Shown: piece after piece, positions 16,501 through 26,200 of the stretch
How positions within the stretch are numbered: the first letter of the stretch is position 1
Layout: each line of letters opens with the position of its first letter
DNA from: Bacteroidia bacterium
Lineage (GTDB): Bacteria > Bacteroidota > Bacteroidia > Cytophagales > Cyclobacteriaceae
Direction of reading: 5' to 3'
NCBI GenBank assembly: GCA_030430325.1
Contig: JAUIFR010000010.1
Span: forward strand, 1 to 32,521
DNA: 32,521 nt
Notes under the pieces: generated by a model
Told to the model about the DNA's origin: nothing
Databases searched by the model: none
Seen by the model: the letters and a program-made list of their open reading frames with translations, nothing else
Program-made: the position numbers and the translations under genes

Positions 16501-18723
16501 CTCATTGAATCAGTACCAGAGTTTAAAAACAGTTATCGATCTGGACTTGAGACTGGAAACTTGGAGTATTCATCCATTTCACTTTTGATGTATTGCCATC
16601 ATAATTTCTTATCAGGCAAATCGCTGGTTTTACTCAGTAAAGAAATTGAGACCTACTCAAAAGTCATAAAAGAGGCAAATCAAGAGAGTACATGGCAACT
16701 TTTTAATAATTATAACCAATTTGTTAGTAATCTAACTAATGTGGCTGTAGTCCCAGGAAGCTTTTATGGGCATCATATGTCAAAAGAGGTAGATATAGTC
16801 TTGTTAAAGAAGTCGAATCACGGTACAGCGCTTTATTTTCATTATTCATTGTGCGGTTTGCAATATTACTTGTTTCATCAAATTGACCTGGCAGAGGAAT
16901 CGGTCTGTCAGATGCAGGCCTATGTGGAGTCTGTTGTATCTGCCTATTCGCATGCCTATGGTATATTTATTGAAACAATAGTATACATTGCGGCAGAACC
17001 AAGAAAGTATAAACGTAAAATCAATAAGAATTTACAACGTTACCGCAATTGGCTCAAATACAGCCCAGAAAACTTTAAAAATAAATATTATTTGATGCTT
17101 GCACTCTGGCAAGCAGCAATTCAAAAAACGGCAAAGGCACGTGAAAATTTTGATTTGGCCATAAAATATGCAAAGGAAAGTGCTAATTTGTTTGAAGAAG
17201 CATTGGCGAAGGAGTGTGCAGCCAAGTTTTACCTGCAATCGGATTTGCCAAATGTAGCGCAATATTATATTCAGGATGCTTATAAATGCTATAAGCAATG
17301 GGGAGCACACGCTAAAATTGCCCATATTGAAAAGGTTTATGCTGAATTAATTATACGAGTTCAATTAAATAGAATTGCTAATTTATCTGTAAGTACAACC
17401 GTAACTACTACATCATATTCAGGTTCACAGATACTTGATTTAAATAGTATCATTAGGGCTTCTCAGACACTCTCAGGTGAAGTGATATTGGCAAAATTAC
17501 TCGAAACACTCATGCAAATTATTATTCAAAATGCGGGTGCAGAAAGAGGGCTATTGCTTCTAAATCGTGATGAGAAGTGGTTTATTGAGGCTGAGGGCCA
17601 TATTGAAAATAGTAAGGTAGATGTATTGCAATCTGTCCATCTAGAAAATGCCAGCCATGTGTCATTGCAGATAGTTCGTTATGTTATTCGTACAAAAAAG
17701 GAATTGGTTATAAAAGATGCTTTTCGCGATGAGCACTTCAAAAACGATAGTTATGTGCTGCAGCGGAAACCGAAATCAATTCTTTGCATGCCACTGATGC
17801 ATAAAGGCTCGCTTAGTGGAGTACTTTATCTAGAAAATAACTTGAGTACAGGGGCTTTTACGGAAGAACGCCTAGAGATATTAAACTTGCTTACTTCGCA
17901 GGTAGCCATTAGTATTGAAAATGCCCTGCTTTATGAAAATTTGGAGCAAAAAGTAAAGGTGAGAACCGAAGAAGTTGTTCAGCAAAAACAACAACTCGAA
18001 ATGCAAAATGAAGAATTGGTAGCTTTGAACAATGAAAAAAACAGCCTCATTCATATCGTGGCACATGATTTAAAAAGCCCCCTCAATCATATTGATGGGC
18101 TCATCCAAATTATAAAACTTACTGCCCAAAACAGTCTAGACGAGGAGCAACTAAAAAGCATTGAACGGATTATGCAGTCTACCAGTAGGCTGAGAAATAT
18201 GATTAATCAAATTCTAGATGTAGATGCTATAGAATCCAAAAAGACCAATATAAAACTGGAACAAATAGATATTACCAATATTTGCCAAAACTTAGCTGAT
18301 GACTACGTGCAGTCTGCGGTTAAAAAAGACATACAATTGGTCCATCAATTTACTCCCTCACTTTTTGTAAAGGCTGATAACACCTTACTTACGCAAAGTA
18401 TTGAAAACCTGATATCAAATGCAATAAAGTTTTCACCAGCAGGACGATCCATTTACATTACTACACAGCGTAAAGATGGCAAAGCCAGAGTAATTATTAA
18501 AGATGAAGGACCCGGACTTACCGAGCAGGATATGAGTAAACTGTTTGGTAAATTTCAAAAACTTAGTGCTCGGCCTACAGGTGGAGAGCATTCAACAGGA
18601 CTTGGTCTTTCTATTGTCAAAAAATATATTAATGAAATGAACGGAAAAGTTTGGTGTGAGAGTGAGTTTGGGAACGGTGCTTCCTTCATAATTGAAATGA
18701 ACCTCATATCAAATAATGAATAA
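13522..18723 (+). CDS. Giant Ser/Thr kinase-like / AAA ATPase / GAF / histidine kinase signalling protein
   Basis: This 1733-residue protein combines several signalling modules. Residues 1-275 form a eukaryotic-type protein kinase fold with Lys31 (VLIK), HKDLSGSN with Asp123 and Asn128, and DFD at 142-144 in place of DFG. From about 293 an AAA/predicted-ATPase domain follows, with Walker A GYSGVGKS (about 323-330) and a Walker B-type motif (VIFIDDLQWAD, about 448). A long helical, TPR-like region spans about 720-1290. A GAF domain covers about 1310-1470, a coiled coil 1475-1505, then HisKA with phospho-acceptor His1515 (AHDLKSP) and HATPase_c (SNAIKFS, DEGPGL, GLGLSIVKKY). No transmembrane segment or receiver domain is seen, so it is probably cytoplasmic and needs a separate response regulator. 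This architecture is known from cyanobacteria and Bacteroidota as multi-sensor multi-kinases. The input signal is unknown. porX lies 887 bases downstream on the same strand, too far to call an operon. Confidence 0.9.
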   Translation: MSANKVIFYENENTILYLDEQQEQNESVLIKTTKQSIVDENQSVRFNNEYQNIKNLNLSGIRRAIKVGEYRNKPAIWLEFVDAQTFKSYFSEFEFDLQNFLTIAINICQTLGKIHECQLIHKDLSGSNILVNPDTLQTTIIDFDISSKIDLKTLHLGNPERLEGTLTHISPEQTGRMNRVVDYRTDFYSLGVTFYQVLAGKLPFQTDDPMELIHAHIAKHPVAIHKMNPQIPFMLSEIVYKLLEKNAEDRYKSAYGIKYDLEKCQARLQDGKIKLFLLGRRDYSGSLQIPSKLYGREEQHKRLLKIFDRVSQGHKEFAFISGYSGVGKSAFVNKIHKPITEKRGWYISGKFDQFQRDTPYYSVILAFKELVHLLLLESEASIAYWKDKINTALGNVGQVLLDVLPEIEQVIGPQPKVPDLSGEEAKNRFHYVLRNFIKSLADKDHPLVIFIDDLQWADSGSLALIKALLTDNSIQYLFFIGACRSNEVSPAHSTMITLQELTQKGVDIHEFVLENLKTKDILNLLKDTLRCPNKEAHELAGLIRSKTRGNAFFVNQFLHTIYEKELLKFNFNTNKWEWNTEQLKKEEITDNVVELLAQKIKKLPHETQEVLKVCSCIGSRFKLQSVANIIRKDEPAALDDLWAAMSHELILPLSEDYKYIRFGKLKGAQLELCFVHDRIQQAVYTLISDKDRKELHRHVGNLFINKVYKDRIEEHIFDIIYQFQKCIDLIEDEVELIKLSKLFLIAGDKALASAAYQPALYYYEQGKACISSDHWTTNYDLYLKLITGTMHAAYMSKQYDKMLEVESNALKHIRVGVEKKPFYLVKIQYFIGLNQLKEAVQCGLEILEELHVNFPKNPGNVNILMAIAKVKMKLLGKKSEHILNKPKMTDKEAIAAMEILSRLVSASYQASPKLLPLIIIKQIDLSLKFGNTEASAFAYLTYGFILCGVLNSIDEGYRYGQLGLSIYKKLDAKKIEAEAKVIFNGFIRHWKEPLIESVPEFKNSYRSGLETGNLEYSSISLLMYCHHNFLSGKSLVLLSKEIETYSKVIKEANQESTWQLFNNYNQFVSNLTNVAVVPGSFYGHHMSKEVDIVLLKKSNHGTALYFHYSLCGLQYYLFHQIDLAEESVCQMQAYVESVVSAYSHAYGIFIETIVYIAAEPRKYKRKINKNLQRYRNWLKYSPENFKNKYYLMLALWQAAIQKTAKARENFDLAIKYAKESANLFEEALAKECAAKFYLQSDLPNVAQYYIQDAYKCYKQWGAHAKIAHIEKVYAELIIRVQLNRIANLSVSTTVTTTSYSGSQILDLNSIIRASQTLSGEVILAKLLETLMQIIIQNAGAERGLLLLNRDEKWFIEAEGHIENSKVDVLQSVHLENASHVSLQIVRYVIRTKKELVIKDAFRDEHFKNDSYVLQRKPKSILCMPLMHKGSLSGVLYLENNLSTGAFTEERLEILNLLTSQVAISIENALLYENLEQKVKVRTEEVVQQKQQLEMQNEELVALNNEKNSLIHIVAHDLKSPLNHIDGLIQIIKLTAQNSLDEEQLKSIERIMQSTSRLRNMINQILDVDAIESKKTNIKLEQIDITNICQNLADDYVQSAVKKDIQLVHQFTPSLFVKADNTLLTQSIENLISNAIKFSPAGRSIYITTQRKDGKARVIIKDEGPGLTEQDMSKLFGKFQKLSARPTGGEHSTGLGLSIVKKYINEMNGKVWCESEFGNGASFIIEMNLISNNE

Positions 18724-18760
18724 ATGTTTGCTAATTCACTGTTGTTTGGGTAGAAAATAT

Positions 18761-18995
18761 TAACCCGCATTATTCACCACCCTATGCTCCTACGCTGCAG
18801 GCTGGCCCAAACCTAAAATGATCCAAAGGGATCATTTCTTAACGGCATGTCTTGACCCAAAATTTCTTCAAAATCAAGCATTTACAAAAACTTGAATTTC
18901 CACCATAGCGCTGCTATGCTGAAAATCCAAAACCCTTGATTTTATTGAACTTTTGGCTCTCATAACGATACTGTGATGAATAATAATGCGGGTTA
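18761..18995. mobile_element. MITE-like foldback element, 235 bp
   Basis: The ends are terminal inverted repeats: TAACCCGCATTATT followed by CACCA on the left, and on the right (reverse complement) TAACCCGCATTATT plus ATTCATCA. The interior is also an imperfect palindrome: sequence around 18855-18882 (CCAAAA...TTCAAAATCAAG) pairs with sequence around 18933-18957 (CTTGATTTTATTGAAC...TTTTGG). A small hairpin CATAGC/GCTATG lies near the centre. There is no open reading frame of useful size and no clear target-site duplication. It is probably a non-autonomous element; the transposase is not in the window. A fragment of the right end occurs at 8393-8412. Confidence 0.6.
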
Positions 18996-19115
18996 GGGTA
19001 AAAAAATATTAGAGGATTATAATCCAATCAAAAAAAATCGAAATAAAATAGAAACGGATGGACTCTAATGGTTTGTCAAATATTAGAAAATTACAAATTG
19101 AGTTAGGGATGTGTT

Positions 19116-19194
19116 GGCCAGCCGTTTACGGCTGGGTCCGCAGGACGGAACCCAAAAGCAGCCCGGCCAGGAAATGATTTATTCATTTCCTGGC
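19116..19194. other. Compact GC-rich multi-hairpin element (possible structured RNA or repeat)
   Basis: Three hairpins lie nearly end to end in an otherwise very AT-rich gap. The first is CAGCCG/CGGCTG with loop TTTA (19119-19134). The second is GGGT-CCG paired with CGG-A-ACCC around a 5-base loop (19134-19153). The third is a perfect 12-bp stem GCCAGGAAATGA/TCATTTCCTGGC with a 5-base loop (19166-19194). The segments GGCCAG at 19116 and GGCCAG at 19165 repeat each other. It may be a structured RNA, a REP-like repeat, or a terminator complex. No U-tract follows the last stem. I see no coding sequence in 18724-19610. Confidence 0.5.
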
Positions 19195-19610
19195 AACTCC
19201 CAAATATAAAATAATATTAATGAATGTAATTGGCAAAAAACGTTTAAAATAAGCCCTAATATAGCAGAGAAATTTGAGCTAAGACCAAAAATCACAAAAT
19301 AACCTAGGTATAATTAAAAGTAAAATTAAGTCAAATAAAAACAATACATTAAGAAATAAATATTAAAAAAGTACAAAAATATTTCTCCTATAAACAAACA
19401 TAAAATAAACTCAAAAATTTACTTTGGAAAATAATTTTCACTTATAATAATAAATACTTTTTTCAAAGATGCTTGAATTTCATTAATTTATAAGTTAATA
19501 TTGATTTAGGAAATAACCATGAAAAGTTTTCCTTGAGGTTGGGCAACTTTTTTACTTCATTTTCGTATAACTTTATATAATAACCAAAATATGTGACCCA
19601 AACTTAGATA

Positions 19611-21170
19611 ATGCAGAAATATAGTATTTTATGGGCGGATGATGAAATTAACCTTCTTAAGCCCCATATCTTGTTTTTAGAGGAAAAAGGATATGCGATT
19701 ACGCCCATCAATAATGGTGCTGAAGCCGTTGAGATTTGTGAGACTGAGCCTTTTGATTTAGTTTTTCTTGATGAAAATATGCCAGGTATGAGTGGATTGG
19801 AGGCTTTATCACTCATCAAGCGCAATAAGCCGAGCTTACCTGTTGTGATGATTACCAAAAGTGAAGAAGAACACATTATGGAAGAGGCCATTGGGTCTCA
19901 AATTGCAGATTACCTCATCAAGCCACTAAATCCGAATCAGATCTTAATTTCTTTAAAAAAGATACTAGATAATAAGCGAATTGTAACTGAAAAAACCAAT
20001 TATAATTACCAGCAGGATTTCCGAAATATCAGTATGGCATTTCAGGATTACCTTGACCATGAGCAGTGGATAGAAGTATACCAAAAATTAATTTACTGGG
20101 AACTTGCCATTGATAAGACTGAGAACAAAAGCATGAAAGAAGTCTTAGAAATGCAAAAGGAAGAGGCTAATCGTAATTTTACAAAATTTATTAAGGAGCA
20201 TTACGAGGATTGGCTCAATGACCCTAATGTGAGTAGGCCGTTGCTATCACATCAGGTAATGAAAAAGAAAATATTCCCGCTATTACGTCAAAAGGATCGA
20301 CCTGTGTTTTTTATTGTCATTGATAATTTGCGTTTTGATCAATGGAAAATGATGGAATCAGAGATTCTGAATTATTTCAGGTTGGAGGAAGAGATGGCTT
20401 ACTATTCTATTCTACCTACAGCTACAGCCTATGCTAGGAATGCACTTTTTTCTGGTGTTTTACCGCTTCAAATGTCTAAGCAGTATCCCAATCTTTGGGT
20501 AGATGAAGAGTCTGAAGAAGGAAAAAATAATTTTGAGCAGGAATTTGTGGGTAAAAACCTACAGCGAAATCACCTAAATAGTAAGTTTACCTATCAAAAA
20601 ATACTAAATGTAAGCCAGGGAAAGCAAGCTGTTGACTCCATTAATAATATGATGCAATGTGAGCTCAATATATTAGTTTATAATTTTGTAGACATGCTCT
20701 CTCATGCTCGTACAGATGTAAAAATGATCAGGGAACTTGCACCCGATGAGGCGGCCTATCGCTCTGTTACTAAAAGTTGGTTTACGCACTCGGCACTATT
20801 TGAGCTATTAAAACAATTATCAGAACTATCTGTCCGTGTCGTCATCACAACAGATCATGGTACGATTCGTGTGAAACGGCCATTTAAAATAATGGGAGAG
20901 CGAAATACAAATTCGAACTTAAGGTACAAATTAGGTAGAAATTTAAACTTTAAGGCTGATGATTCTGTGTTTGAAATTACCCAGCCGGAGCAGTTTCATT
21001 TACCACGGCCTCAAGTTACGAGTAGGTATGTGTTTGCAGCAGAAGATCACTTCTTCGCCTATCCCAATAATTATAATTATTATGTAAATTACTATCGCGA
21101 TACCTTCCAACATGGTGGTATATCATTGGAAGAGGTTATTGTGCCGTATATTCAGCTCATAAGTAAATAA
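19611..21170 (+). CDS. porX: PorX-type response regulator with PglZ/alkaline phosphatase-fold domain
   Basis: This 519-residue protein has an N-terminal receiver domain (1-120) with acidic residues Asp10 and Asp11, phospho-acceptor Asp54 (VFLDENMPGM), Thr82 and Lys104. A helical linker (about 125-225) leads to an alkaline-phosphatase-superfamily PglZ domain (about 228-519). Candidate metal-site residues are Asp238 (IVIDNLRFD), Thr272 (PTATAYARN), Asp361 and His365 (DMLSH), Asp415-His416 (TTDHG) and His501 (QHGGIS). Length and domain order match PorX, which with the sensor PorY and the sigma factor SigP regulates type IX secretion genes. Porphyromonas PorX is reported to act as a zinc-dependent oligonucleotide phosphodiesterase. 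No porY lies in this window. A hairpin at 21173-21200 separates it from convergent metK. Confidence 0.93.
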   Translation: MQKYSILWADDEINLLKPHILFLEEKGYAITPINNGAEAVEICETEPFDLVFLDENMPGMSGLEALSLIKRNKPSLPVVMITKSEEEHIMEEAIGSQIADYLIKPLNPNQILISLKKILDNKRIVTEKTNYNYQQDFRNISMAFQDYLDHEQWIEVYQKLIYWELAIDKTENKSMKEVLEMQKEEANRNFTKFIKEHYEDWLNDPNVSRPLLSHQVMKKKIFPLLRQKDRPVFFIVIDNLRFDQWKMMESEILNYFRLEEEMAYYSILPTATAYARNALFSGVLPLQMSKQYPNLWVDEESEEGKNNFEQEFVGKNLQRNHLNSKFTYQKILNVSQGKQAVDSINNMMQCELNILVYNFVDMLSHARTDVKMIRELAPDEAAYRSVTKSWFTHSALFELLKQLSELSVRVVITTDHGTIRVKRPFKIMGERNTNSNLRYKLGRNLNFKADDSVFEITQPEQFHLPRPQVTSRYVFAAEDHFFAYPNNYNYYVNYYRDTFQHGGISLEEVIVPYIQLISK

Positions 21171-21172
21171 TA

Positions 21173-21200
21173 TTCAACAAAATTAGCAAATTTTGTTGAA
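21173..21200. terminator. Bidirectional hairpin between porX and metK
   Basis: A perfect 12-bp AT-rich stem (TTCAACAAAATT with AATTTTGTTGAA) encloses the loop AGCA. It starts 3 bases after the porX stop and touches the metK stop codon (21201-21203). Both directions could use it, though U-tracts are short. Its centre, AATTAGCAAA, matches the dispersed motif described elsewhere. Confidence 0.6.
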
Positions 21201-22493
21201 TTATCCCATAACTTCTTTCAAAGACTCGCTAAAATAGGGTTCAAACATTGACTTTATTTGGTCAACATAGTCTAGTTTTTCCCATGGGAAATACGTAATC
21301 TTTTTAGAGCCGCTCCCAGAAATTTCAACCTCTTTTTCAGACGAAGGCCTACCCATGTGCCCATAGGCTGCAGTTGGTGAAAATATTGGGTTTTTAAGCC
21401 CTAATCGATCAACAATTGCCTTCGGACTAAGGTCAAACAATTGTTCTATTTTCTCTGCGATCTGAGCGTCACTTAAGTTAACCTTTGATTTACCAAATGT
21501 ATTTACATTTAATGACACTGGCTTAGATATGCCTATTGCGTACGATACCTGAACGAGTGCTTCGTCCGCAATGCCTGCTGCTACTAAGTTTTTGGCAATA
21601 TGCCGAGTAGCATATGCCGCACTGCGATCTACCTTTGAGGCGTCTTTACCAGAGAATGCACCTCCGCCATGAGCCCCCTTGCCTCCATAAGTATCAACAA
21701 TAATTTTTCTGCCTGTGAGCCCGGCATCACCATGTGGGCCACCAATCACAAATTTACCTGTTGGGTTAATATGGTAGATAGTATCTTGCAATAAGTGCTT
21801 AGGAATTACTTTTTTAATTACCTGTTCGACCATATCATCATTAATCTTCACTAAAATTTTCTTTTCTGCATCTTTTTTAGCTTGCTCAGAGTCATTTTGT
21901 GGTTTGATAAACTCGTCATGTTGTGTTGAGATAACCACCGTATGTACTCGTATGGGTTGGTTTTCGTCATTATACTCGATAGTTACCTGTGCCTTTGCGT
22001 CTGGGCGTAAGTAATCTAAAATACCTTCTTTACGCAGGCGTGCTACCTCCAGCATGAGCTGATGGGAATAGGCCAGGGCCATTGGCATGTACTCTGGGGT
22101 TTCGTTTACGGCATATCCAAACATCATGCCTTGATCTCCAGCACCTTGTTGCTTGTCAACACCTTCGCCTTCATTTACACCTTGGGCAATATCTGGTGAC
22201 TGCTCATGTATGGTATTCATTATACCACATGAATGAGCGCTAAACATATACTCATCACTATTATAACCGATCTCATCAATCTTTTGGCGCACTATGTTTT
22301 GGATATTAACTTGTGCTTTGGTCGTAATTTCTCCACCAATTACTACTAAGCCCGTAGTTACAAACGTTTCGCAGGCTACTCTTGAGTTAGGGTCTTGTGC
22401 CAACATGGCATCAAGTATCGCGTCTGAAATTTGATCAGCAATTTTGTCAGGGTGGCCTTCTGAAACGGATTCTGAAGTAAATAAATATGGCAT
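21201..22493 (-). CDS. metK: S-adenosylmethionine synthetase
   Basis: This 430-residue protein makes S-adenosylmethionine from methionine and ATP. The N-terminus [20 protein letters not shown] is diagnostic, with the catalytic His of GHPDK. Further family motifs are [13 protein letters not shown] and [20 protein letters not shown] plus [20 protein letters not shown] chose the start at 22493 because MPYLFTSES is the usual N-terminus; an in-frame upstream start at 22523 adds ten atypical residues ([10 protein letters not shown]). It is slightly longer than the E. coli enzyme (384 residues), as is common in Bacteroidota. The gene is monocistronic, convergent with porX and divergent from the peptide-CHAT cluster. 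I saw no recognisable SAM riboswitch upstream. Confidence 0.97.
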   Translation of the reverse strand: MPYLFTSESVSEGHPDKIADQISDAILDAMLAQDPNSRVACETFVTTGLVVIGGEITTKAQVNIQNIVRQKIDEIGYNSDEYMFSAHSCGIMNTIHEQSPDIAQGVNEGEGVDKQQGAGDQGMMFGYAVNETPEYMPMALAYSHQLMLEVARLRKEGILDYLRPDAKAQVTIEYNDENQPIRVHTVVISTQHDEFIKPQNDSEQAKKDAEKKILVKINDDMVEQVIKKVIPKHLLQDTIYHINPTGKFVIGGPHGDAGLTGRKIIVDTYGGKGAHGGGAFSGKDASKVDRSAAYATRHIAKNLVAAGIADEALVQVSYAIGISKPVSLNVNTFGKSKVNLSDAQIAEKIEQLFDLSPKAIVDRLGLKNPIFSPTAAYGHMGRPSSEKEVEISGSGSKKITYFPWEKLDYVDQIKSMFEPYFSESLKEVMG

Positions 22494-23043
22494 AAATCTT
22501 AATTTAAAATATAGGAGGTACAAATTTAATAATTTACCTCATTTAATAGCTATTCGAGTAAGAATTTCTGATAATATGCTTGAATATCAACCTATAATTT
22601 GGTAATAACAGGAGCAAGTTAATAGTAATTTAAAGTAAAATTGCCAACTAAAGGCAACGCTTAGTGTATAAATAATAAAAAACCCCAATAAATATGTAAC
22701 AATTTATTGTGAATTTTCGTATAGTATAATAGAGAGTAATATAAAAACCAATAACTACAATTAATTTGTAAAACTTTTACAGATTGAACTACCTTAAAAT
22801 TAACTATAGAGGATCAATTAAAAGGCCAACTAAGAAGGATCATCTATTTTTTAAAGTTAACTGCAGATAAGGATTTCCTAACCAAACAATGTTCTAATTA
22901 ATTTTTTTATGGAGCAATTTATGGAATTGCCATATTCTTTGCATCTATATAATAAACAATTAGAAACAATCAATTTAACAACCAAAACTGCTAACAATTA
23001 AGTTAGTACTGTTAATTATTTTAAACTTAAACTTTTAATGATT
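22494..23043. other. Intergenic region between metK and the peptide-CHAT cluster
   Basis: This is 550 bases of AT-rich, mostly featureless sequence that must contain the divergent promoters of metK and the peptide-CHAT operon. The only structure noticed is a 7-bp hairpin CAATAAA/TTTATTG with a 10-base loop at 22686-22709. A 30-codon frame at 22909-23001 (MEQFMELPYS...) has no family resemblance and is not called. Confidence 0.5.
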
Positions 23044-23187
23044 ATGAAAACCCTAAAAACAAAAATCAAGCTAAATGAATTGCAAGTAAAAAGTTTGGTA
23101 ACCAAAGCTGAAAAGCGTAATTTGAATGAGGTTTATGGTGGTATTCACTATTATACTTTTACAAGTCAACCATTTAATGGGAGATAA
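23044..23187 (+). CDS. RiPP-like precursor peptide with Bacteroidota leader and GG motif
   Basis: A 47-residue peptide starts MKTLKTKIKLNELQVKSLVT, continues with a charged stretch, then VYGG at residues 30-33 and a 14-residue tail IHYYTFTSQPFNGR. The leader (KLNELQVKSLVT) resembles those of Bacteroidota ribosomally made natural-product precursors, such as the pinensin-type lanthipeptide and graspetide-like families, in which a GG pair marks the leader/core border. The core has two Thr and one Ser but no Cys, so lanthionine rings are impossible within it. It has no Sec signal peptide. An in-frame ATG at 23038 would add only two residues. The next gene (CHAT-2) starts 35 bases after the stop, which indicates an operon. 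No modifying enzyme, C39 peptidase or ABC exporter is in the window. Function is inferred only from the leader and context. Confidence 0.75.
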   Translation: MKTLKTKIKLNELQVKSLVTKAEKRNLNEVYGGIHYYTFTSQPFNGR

Positions 23188-23222
23188 GTAATTCAATTAA
23201 AGCGATTTTCAAATTGTGTTTG

Positions 23223-26200
23223 GTGAAGAAAATTTTATTGTCAAGTATTTTTTTATCCTGTTTTCAATTAGCTTTTGGGTATTCCAAACCGAATTATCAA
23301 GAGTACATTGATCAGTCAAAATTCCTTGATGCTATAAAAGTAATTCAGAAAATGATGAATAGGGAGAATTTAACAAATGACTCCCTATTTTTTTTGAATA
23401 TAAATTTAAGTAACTGTTATAGTTATTTATTGCAATTTGACTCTGCATCAAAATATCTTGAAGTAAGCTATCAATTAATAGATAGAAATGAAAATAAATC
23501 ACAGAGAGTTGAATGGTTATTTCAAAAGGCATTTTTTATGTCCCAACATGAAATGAGTGACAGCGCTATATTTTACTATGATAAAGTAATATATCTTTGT
23601 GATTCAAGTTTAATTGAAAAGTTGCTTCAAGCAAAAATAAGACTTGGTATTGAATATGTTGAGATTGGTAAATTTAATGAGGGGTTGGCAATATTGAACC
23701 AAAACTTAGAAAAACAGCTTAAGTTCTATAAGACCGAATTAAATAAAGAAGTTGGATTTACATACACAACTTTAGGATATGCTTTTTTTAGGGCAACCAA
23801 TTATCAATTCGCTCTTAAATATTTTGAAAAATCTCAATATATTTTTGAGAAAACCCTAAATCCAAATAATTATTATATTGGAATGGTTTTTAGTAATTTG
23901 GCAATAGTATTTGAAAAATGTGGTGATTATGAGAAGGCCCTTAAGTATTACGAAAATGCTAAATATATATTTTCTACAATTTTTGGAAAGAAAAGTATTT
24001 TTGCCGCTGTTTTGAATAATAATATTTCTGAGGTATATAGAAAAAAAGGTAAATATAGTAGTGCATTGAACTATATTAATTTTGCTATCGAGAATTTAAC
24101 TAATAAACTTGGGGAAAAACATATAAGAGTAGCATATGGATTTTTAAAAAAAGGGGAGATATTAAAAGCACAACACAAATTTTATGATGCGATAAAATTT
24201 CTAAATAAGTCAATTATAATTTATGAGTATAATTTTAATAATTCGCATTACAGGATAAGTGATTGCTATATTCAACTTGCAGAATGCTACAAGTATTTAG
24301 GTAATTTTGACATAGCAAATAGTTATTTTATGAAAGCTAACTATATATTAATGAACTATTACGAGTATAGCGTACAACTCCCAAAACTTTATTTCAAATG
24401 GGCTGAGTTATGTTATGATGAAAAAAAGTATTATAAGGGCCTTGAATACATAAAAAATGGAATAAAGGCAAATGACAGTAAGCAACATATGCCTAGAAAT
24501 AATTCAATAAGTGCAAATAGTGTAAAAAACATAACACTTATTCAACTCTATCACCTTGAGGCCAAAATTTATTATGCCTTATATCAAGATAGCAATGTTC
24601 CATTTAATCTAAACAAAGCATATGAAGCTTGTGTTAATGCTATTTCAGTATCAGAGCACCTTCAAAGAAGTTTTTCATACGAAGGTTCTAAGCTTGAATT
24701 AGTCAATAAAACACATCCTGTGATTCAGCTCGGGGTGAAATGTGCTTATATTTTATATCAACATACAAAAAAAGAAGTATATAAAAGTAATACATTCAAG
24801 CTTATTGAAAAAAGTAAGTATGCAGTTTTATCAGCAGCAATAACCAAACACGATGCTAAGGTTCGATTTTTACCTGATACAATATATCAAAAAGAGCAGG
24901 AACTCAAATCAATAATTGCTTATTATAAAACTCAACTTTATCTGGAAAAAGACTCTGTTAAGAAAAATGTGCTTTCAAATACCATTTTTGAATATCAAAA
25001 AACTTTTGAGGTACTTGAGAAAGAACTAGAAAAAAATTTTCCAGCTTATTACCAATATAAATATAAAATACCAGCTACTTCAGTGGAGGTAATTCAGCAA
25101 AATATTGATTCAAAGCAATTAATGTTAACATATTTTATTGGCGAAGAAGATTTGTATGTTTTTAGTATTGGAAAGAAGCAGTTTGAGTGTAATAGGGTAA
25201 AAATTGATAATTCTTTTAATAATGCTATTAAACTTTTTAGAGAATCAATGAGTGCTGAAAACATTTTGAATGCCGAAAAGAATTGGAAACATTATACTGA
25301 GTCCGCCTCACAATTGTATAGCATTTTAATTTCGCCAATTCACCATCAATTAAAGGAGTTTAAGCAATTAGTTATAGTGCCTGACGGAGAAATGGCACTT
25401 ATACCATTTGAAGCACTACTACCGCAGCTACCAACATCTAACCAGTATTTAAAATATAATAAACTGAATTATTTAATTCATTATTATACAATTAGCTATA
25501 CTAATTCAGCGCTGATTTGGATAAAAAGTCAAGAACAAAAAAAACATACCGCGAGAAATGAACTTCTGGCTTATGCACCCATTTTTGAGTCAGATGATAT
25601 AGAAAAACCATTATTAGCAGATCAACAAATTAAGGAATCGAAATTTACTTTAGAACCAGCTGAGGATACAATTCGTGGTAATTTACAACCACTAAAATGG
25701 TCTGTGAAGGAGCTAGATAATATTAGTGAGTTCTTTGTGTGTAACAAATTTATTGGCCAAGCAGCTACTGAACGATCTTTTAAAGAAATAGCTTCAGATT
25801 ATAAAATATTACATATTGCTTCTCATGCCATAGTTATAGATGAAGAACCATTATTATCAAAAATTTATTTTTCTAAAGATTCAAGCGAAGTTGAAGATGC
25901 AGCTCTTCATTTGTTTGAATTGTATAATTTAAATTTAAATACTGATTTAGTTGTATTGAGTGCTTGTAACACAGGTTATGGATTAACAAAAAGAGGAGAG
26001 GGTGTCTTTAATTTGGCTAGGGGGTTTATGCATGCAGGTAGCTTATCTATAGTAATGAGCTTATGGAGTGCCAATGACCGTACTACTTCTAAAATAATGA
26101 GTATCTTTTATAAGGGTTTGTCAAATGGGAAGAATAAAGCAAGTGCTTTAAGGTTAGCTAAATTGGAGTATATTAACCAATCAGAAACATTAAAATCCCA

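Noticed and set aside
22494-22680. Possible SAM riboswitch upstream of metK
   Set aside because: I looked for conserved stems on the minus strand before the ATG and found no recognisable SAM-binding architecture.
22909-23001. 30-codon frame MEQFMELPYS... upstream of the peptide gene
   Set aside because: No leader or GG motif, no family resemblance, and such short frames are expected by chance; kept only as a note in the intergenic entry.
23214-23222. TTG at 23214 as the CHAT-2 start
   Set aside because: GTG at 23223 yields a standard signal peptide beginning MKKILL; TTG would add only MCL and TTG is a rarer start.
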